From positions 103,006,999 through 103,070,998 of the forward strand of contig CM070562.1 in the NCBI GenBank assembly GCA_036346405.1: a DNA stretch of 64,000 bases, written 5' to 3'. This document shows, piece by piece, positions 59,838-64,000 of this stretch. Each line of letters opens with the position of its first letter. The first letter of the stretch is position 1. Both the position numbers and the translations under genes were made by a program. A model generated the notes under the pieces. The model saw only the letters and a program-made list of their open reading frames with translations, searched no databases and was not told the origin of the DNA. This DNA is from Phyllostachys edulis. Its lineage: Eukaryota; Streptophyta; Magnoliopsida; Poales; Poaceae.

Positions 59838-59998
59838 CCGGCACTTCTCCCACTTCGCCTCCAGCCACCTCAAACTCTGAGAAGCTACCAAGGCTAGCTG
59901 TTCGTGTCGTCCAAGTACGCGCTTGGCGTTGGAACGAGACGACGAGGGGGCTGCGAGCTTCGCGTTGTACGAGCTAGTTGTCTGGTTGGTGGTGTGCC

Positions 59999-62265
59999 AT
60001 GACGAGCCAGGACGTGGTTGTCTCAGAGATGAGCATTGCGGCCGGCGCGGCGCTGCCGGGCTCCGGCCCGGCCCTATTCGCGTGCCGCAGCGCGGCCGCC
60101 GGGGCCATGTCGATGCGGCAGGCGTACCTCGACCTCGCCGCCGCCGCGGCCCGCTCCGCGAGCTGCACCTGGGTCGAGGCCATGCGCGCCTCCTCGCCCA
60201 CCCGCTCCCGCGCCGGCGCCGACGTCGACGAGTTCACGGCCTGGATGGTGAGTTCTAGTCATCCCGCTCCCGTTCTTGCCACGGCGTTGTCGTTGTCACG
60301 GTGCATGGTTGTTGCCTCCAGGCTGGTGTTTTAACCTTAATTTCTTTGGCTTCTTGGTTTGGGCAGAGGAAGCATCCATCGGCGTTGGGCAAGTTCGAGC
60401 AGATCGCCGCCGCGTCCAAGGGCAAGAAGATCGTCATGTTCTTGGACTACGACGGCACGCTCTCTCCCATCGTCGCCGACCCCGACGCGGCAAACATGAG
60501 CGACGCGGTGAGTCGTCGTACTGTACTAAGAAGACTCCACTTTTCGTGGCCGGCCGGCGTGCGGCCTGAAGTTGAAGACTAGTATTTGCTGATGTTGTCT
60601 TCCCTTGCGGTGTATGTACGCAGATGAGGGCGGCGGTGCGCGACGTCGCGAAGCACTTCCCGACGGCGATCGTTAGCGGGCGGTGCCGCGACAAGGTACA
60701 TAGCCCGTGCCACTTCCCTTGCCGTCTCAAATACTCAACAAGCTCGTGCGTGCGTGTGCTGATTAATTTGGCTTTGTTCTTGCCGTGAAGGTGCACAACT
60801 TCGTCGGCCTCTCCGAGATCTACTACGCCGGCAGCCACGGCATGGACATCAAGGGACCAAGCTCCAATGTACGCTCGCTCTCCTCTCCATCTCTTTAATT
60901 TAGTTTACCCGACCATTCATCATCGATCCTTAATACTTTCTGTTACTCTCGCTAATTAACTCCTCCTCCCATGCCGATTAATCTGCAGCCCGAGATGGTC
61001 CTGTGCCAACCTGCAAGCGAGTTCCTCCCCATGATCGACGAGGTATGCTACTTTAATTTGCCTTGTTAATCAGGATTAATTAGGAGAAGAACACTTGTCC
61101 ATTTGTGCTTAACTAGTGGTGTTCAGCTGAGGCACGAGGAGATTAATGGTAGTGAATCACATTTCTGTCAGGTGTACAAGGTGCTGGTGGAAAAGACGAA
61201 ATCTACACCTGGAGCCAAGGTGGAGAACAACAAGTTCTGCCTGTCCGTCCACTTCAGATGTGTAGATGAAAAGGTAGGCAAAGCCTTACTCTATCTTGGG
61301 ATACCAACCGCTGCACTTAATTACACGGCTTATAATAACCAGCAGTTGCATTATATATGTGCGGTAAATTTATCCTCATCGTCTGAACCACTCCCCTCCC
61401 CTGCATGCAGAGATGGAATGCTTTGGCTGAGCAAGTCAAGGCCGTGATCAAGGACTACCCTAAGTTGAAGCTTACTCAAGGGAGGAAGGTAAATTATTTA
61501 TTTGTTGATGAACTCAACGATTAACCAGAACATTAGTTGATCGATCTTGCCTTGTGAAGATCTTGATCAAGATTGGAATTGAACTTGCATTTTATTCATT
61601 TAGGTTTTGGAGCTCAGGCCGAGCATTATGTGGGACAAGGGCAGGGCTTTGGAGTTCTTGCTTGAATCGCTAGGTACGTACATTTTGGCAATATCTTTTG
61701 TTCATGTCAGTGTCATCACAGTCGTTTTCGTTTCGGTTTCTATTCACTTGCGTTTCACACCACTGTTCTAAAAAAATCGGCTGATGACGCTTTGCCTATT
61801 CGCTGATCCTCTCCAGGATTCGCCGACTGCAGTGACGTCCTGCCGGTGTACATCGGTGACGACCGCACCGACGAGGATGCTTTCAAGGTAAAACGCATCA
61901 ACAAGAAATTGACCTTTCCTCCACTGCTGTGAGCCGTCTGGGTGATCTCAACTGTTGTATTTGTTTTAGACATGTTGTGCTAGTTGATGGTAATCTTCTT
62001 GTATTGAAATTATACAGGTGTTGAGAAAGAGAGGTCAAGGCCTGGGAATCCTTGTTTCCAAGTGCCCTAAGGAGACCAACGCCTCCTATTCACTCCAGGA
62101 CCCAACTGAGGTAAACTTCACACCAACAGACAGAATTTCAGCTCTTCTGGCTCAGTGAATCTGAATATCTGATCAGTAAAAACGTCGCATTTGCAGGTCA
62201 TGGACTTCTTGCTTCGGCTCGTCGAATGGAATCGGAAAACGTCGATGATTCGTCCGAGAGTTTAA
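59999..62265 (+). CDS. TPP: Trehalose-6-phosphate phosphatase, 11 exons, intact
   Basis: The enzyme removes phosphate from trehalose-6-phosphate to give trehalose and so lowers a sugar-status signal. Coding exons are 59999-60247, 60367-60507, 60624-60695, 60791-60868, 60989-61042, 61172-61273, 61411-61488, 61604-61673, 61817-61887, 62018-62110 and 62197-62265. All introns are GT-AG and the frame stays open, giving 358 residues, close to the family's usual 360-390. HAD motifs are present: LDYDGTLSPIV (nucleophile Asp, exon 2), AIVSGR (exon 3), and GDDRTDEDAF (exon 9). SHGMDIKGP, SVHFR and LELRPSIMWDKG are family-typical substrate-site and cap segments. The N-terminal 80 residues are Ala-rich and variable, as in other plant TPPs. 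The ATG at 59999 was chosen because no in-frame ATG lies upstream. Which member of the grass TPP family this is cannot be settled here. Confidence 0.95.
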
Positions 62266-63303
62266 CAATCCAGTAGAGGAAGAAATAAGACAAGACGTCG
62301 CTCGACCGGTAGTCAATCGTTCGAGCGGCGCCCCATCATGCGAACATACCCCACCACCATTTTTTCTGATGGTTTTTGTGGTGACCTCTGAAATGGACTC
62401 GTGGTGGTTACATCTTCTTCGATTCCCCTCTCCTGCGCTACCGAGAAAAAAGAGGCCACCCAACATGCTCCCTCCAGAAATGTTTGAGCTGCGGCAAGCA
62501 AGCATGCATGCTGGTACTGCAGTCTAATACAGTAACCGTGTCTACTCCCCGCCAATGTACTACGTCCTAGTCCTACCTTGTTATTTTCGTCCCATGGGCT
62601 TGGAAGGCATATGCAAAGCTACCTGCCATCCTAGCCCCTTAACAAAAAAAGAAGGTTCGCTTATTCACCCTATGTAACTAGCTAGCTAGGCTTCGTCCTC
62701 TCCCTCTCTCTGAACCGGCCCCTGTAAAATGCAGTAACAGAAGTAATGGAATTAATAACGATTATTTCGTATCTCCTACATGCTAATTAACTTCTTTGTT
62801 CTTCTGATGATCTCACGACGATAAAGACATGTATAGACTGATGTGAGCATGAACTGTAAAAAGGAGGTAATAGCTAGCATACCGTACAACACCTCGCTGG
62901 AGGCATGTGACGGCTTGTTGCATGATCTCCCTGCAAGATCAACTGCCTGTTCTTACCATGACAAGCTCCAAATTCGCAGGATATTTTTACAAACAGGTCC
63001 CTGATTCGTGTCAATCAGCTGTGATTAATGGGTACATTGCGTGTACGAACGGGTGATATTATACGGCAGGGGGCTTCTGAATTGTTTTCAGCTTGTACTG
63101 TACTCTGGGAACAGCTTGTTTAAGATGGAGATATGTGTATCAGATCTACATGCACGCACCTATACAAACTCATGTTGCGGATTCCATGATTCCTTGATCA
63201 GACATACAATAGGCCGGCTCTTCCAACCATGCTGTGGTCCTTACTAGATACTCAGTGTGCACGCGAGTATTCTATATGGTGCATCTCTGAATATTGGTGT
63301 AAG
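62266..63303 (+). other. 3' untranslated and downstream region of the TPP gene
   Basis: No further gene is seen. AT-rich stretches with TGTAA and AATAA-like signals near 62750 could end the transcript. Short frames here have no domain. Confidence 0.45.
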
Positions 63304-63525
63304 TTCTTGATATGATCAGATTTGCAGGTAAAAAGTAGCACGGAATTAAGCCTGTCCCAATTAACAACCTCTCTAGCTCGTGGCCTTAATTAGGCCGCAA
63401 CTCCTCTTAAGATAGTTCTTGATATGATCAGATTTGCAGGTAAAAAGTAACACGGAATTAAGCCTGTCCCAATTAACAACCTCTCTAGCTCGTGGCCTTA
63501 ATTAGGCCGCAACTCCTCTTAAGAT
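63304..63525 (+). repeat. Tandem duplication, two 111-bp copies
   Basis: Copies at 63304-63414 and 63415-63525 both begin GTTCTTGATATGATCAGA and differ at one site noticed (GTAGCACGG versus GTAACACGG). The unit contains an inverted AATTAGGCC/GGCCTTAATT stretch. Confidence 0.95.
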
Positions 63526-64000
63526 GACTCATTATGTAGCCTAATTATTAATAAGCGGTAGATGTAGTACATTATTAAGTAAGTGAAGCCTCCCCCCTGT
63601 CCAGATGATTCCTCACAATGATTCGATGCATATTCTCATGTGATTGCATGGCCGTGGTACAATTCTTGAGCACTAGTTCATGTTCTGGTGCTGAAAAAGC
63701 CAGCACTACTTAAAATGCTCATCTTTATCAGAAATCATATGGATGCATGCCAATTCAGAGTTGACTGTTTGGGACCACCAATATATCATTGGTGTGTTAC
63801 TGCCAATCATCGATAACACTACTACTTTTTCTCTGCCCCAAAGAAGGTTTCCTATGGCATGAAAGGAGTAACTGCTGCTACAAATGAAAGCATTGCTAAT
63901 CACACACACAATGATGCACCTTCTGTGGACTGATATTAGTAGAGGTTCTTGACCTGTTTGTCCTGCATACACATGCACAACATATATGAGTGGACACTAT
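63526..64000. other. Intergenic DNA, no recognised gene
   Basis: The frame on the minus strand (63706-63978) has no recognisable domain, and no transposon end was found. Confidence 0.5.

Noticed and set aside
59978..60334. Longer TPP start at 59978
   Set aside because: That frame begins at TTG; the first ATG in frame is 59999, which suits the leader and family N-termini. The 3' part after 60247 is intron.

Overview
This is plant nuclear DNA, almost certainly from a grass (Poaceae). The reasons are GC-rich 5' ends of coding regions, GT-AG introns, plant transcription-factor and trehalose-pathway genes, and dense grass-type transposons: CACTA elements with CACAGACGGTT or CCCGAGTG subterminal repeats, Stowaway and PIF-like elements, long Gypsy solo LTRs, a Copia remnant, a small TRIM-like LTR element and a tRNA-derived SINE. 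The species cannot be fixed from the sequence alone.

Only two genes look intact. The first is a single-coding-exon AP2/ERF factor of the DREB A-6 (RAP2.4-like) group at 6627-7670 (+). It has a TATA box, two ABRE/G-box sites upstream and a probable intron in its 5' leader. The second is an 11-exon trehalose-6-phosphate phosphatase at 59999-62265 (+) with all HAD phosphatase motifs present, a TATA-like box and two ACGTG boxes. About 52 kb of mainly transposon-derived DNA separates them.

Layout. 1-5.7 kb: a hAT-like element with a Gypsy LTR fragment inside, an AAGGCG-rich patch and a Stowaway MITE. 5.7-8.6 kb: the AP2 gene. 8.65-10.19 kb: a complete TRIM-like LTR element with a Met-tRNA-type primer site. 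10.2-13.7 kb: decayed repeats and a 99-bp tandem duplication. 13.7-15.5 kb: an inverted-repeat-bounded block holding a SINE with target duplication. 15.5-21.25 kb: a PIF/Harbinger-like element carrying a broken F-box-associated-type gene and split by a 3.1-kb solo LTR. 21.3-28.9 kb: low-information DNA with one receptor-kinase exon fragment. 28.9-30.8 kb: the 3' half of a Copia element on the minus strand. 30.8-33.9 kb: a CACTA-type element interrupted by a minisatellite-bearing solo LTR. 35.04-44.58 kb: a CACTA element with exact 3-bp target duplication and a disabled transposase. 44.88-52.22 kb: a probable CACTA element of another family that carries a MOB1-like exon, a Gypsy LTR and a long RNA-type hairpin between two (TA)n tracts. 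53.7-55.9 kb: two inverted-repeat elements sharing GTCGCC motifs. 56.84-58.01 kb: a short CACTA element with exact GTA target duplication. 60-62.3 kb: the TPP gene, followed by a 111-bp tandem duplication.

The two genes do not form an operon or an evident pathway unit. Both have ACGTG-type promoter motifs, which fits stress or ABA responsiveness, but that is inference. The most notable findings are gene fragments inside transposons (MOB1 exon, receptor-kinase exon, F-box-associated-type gene), the candidate MIR-like hairpin at 51603-51755, and the nested transposons whose target duplications can be read directly.
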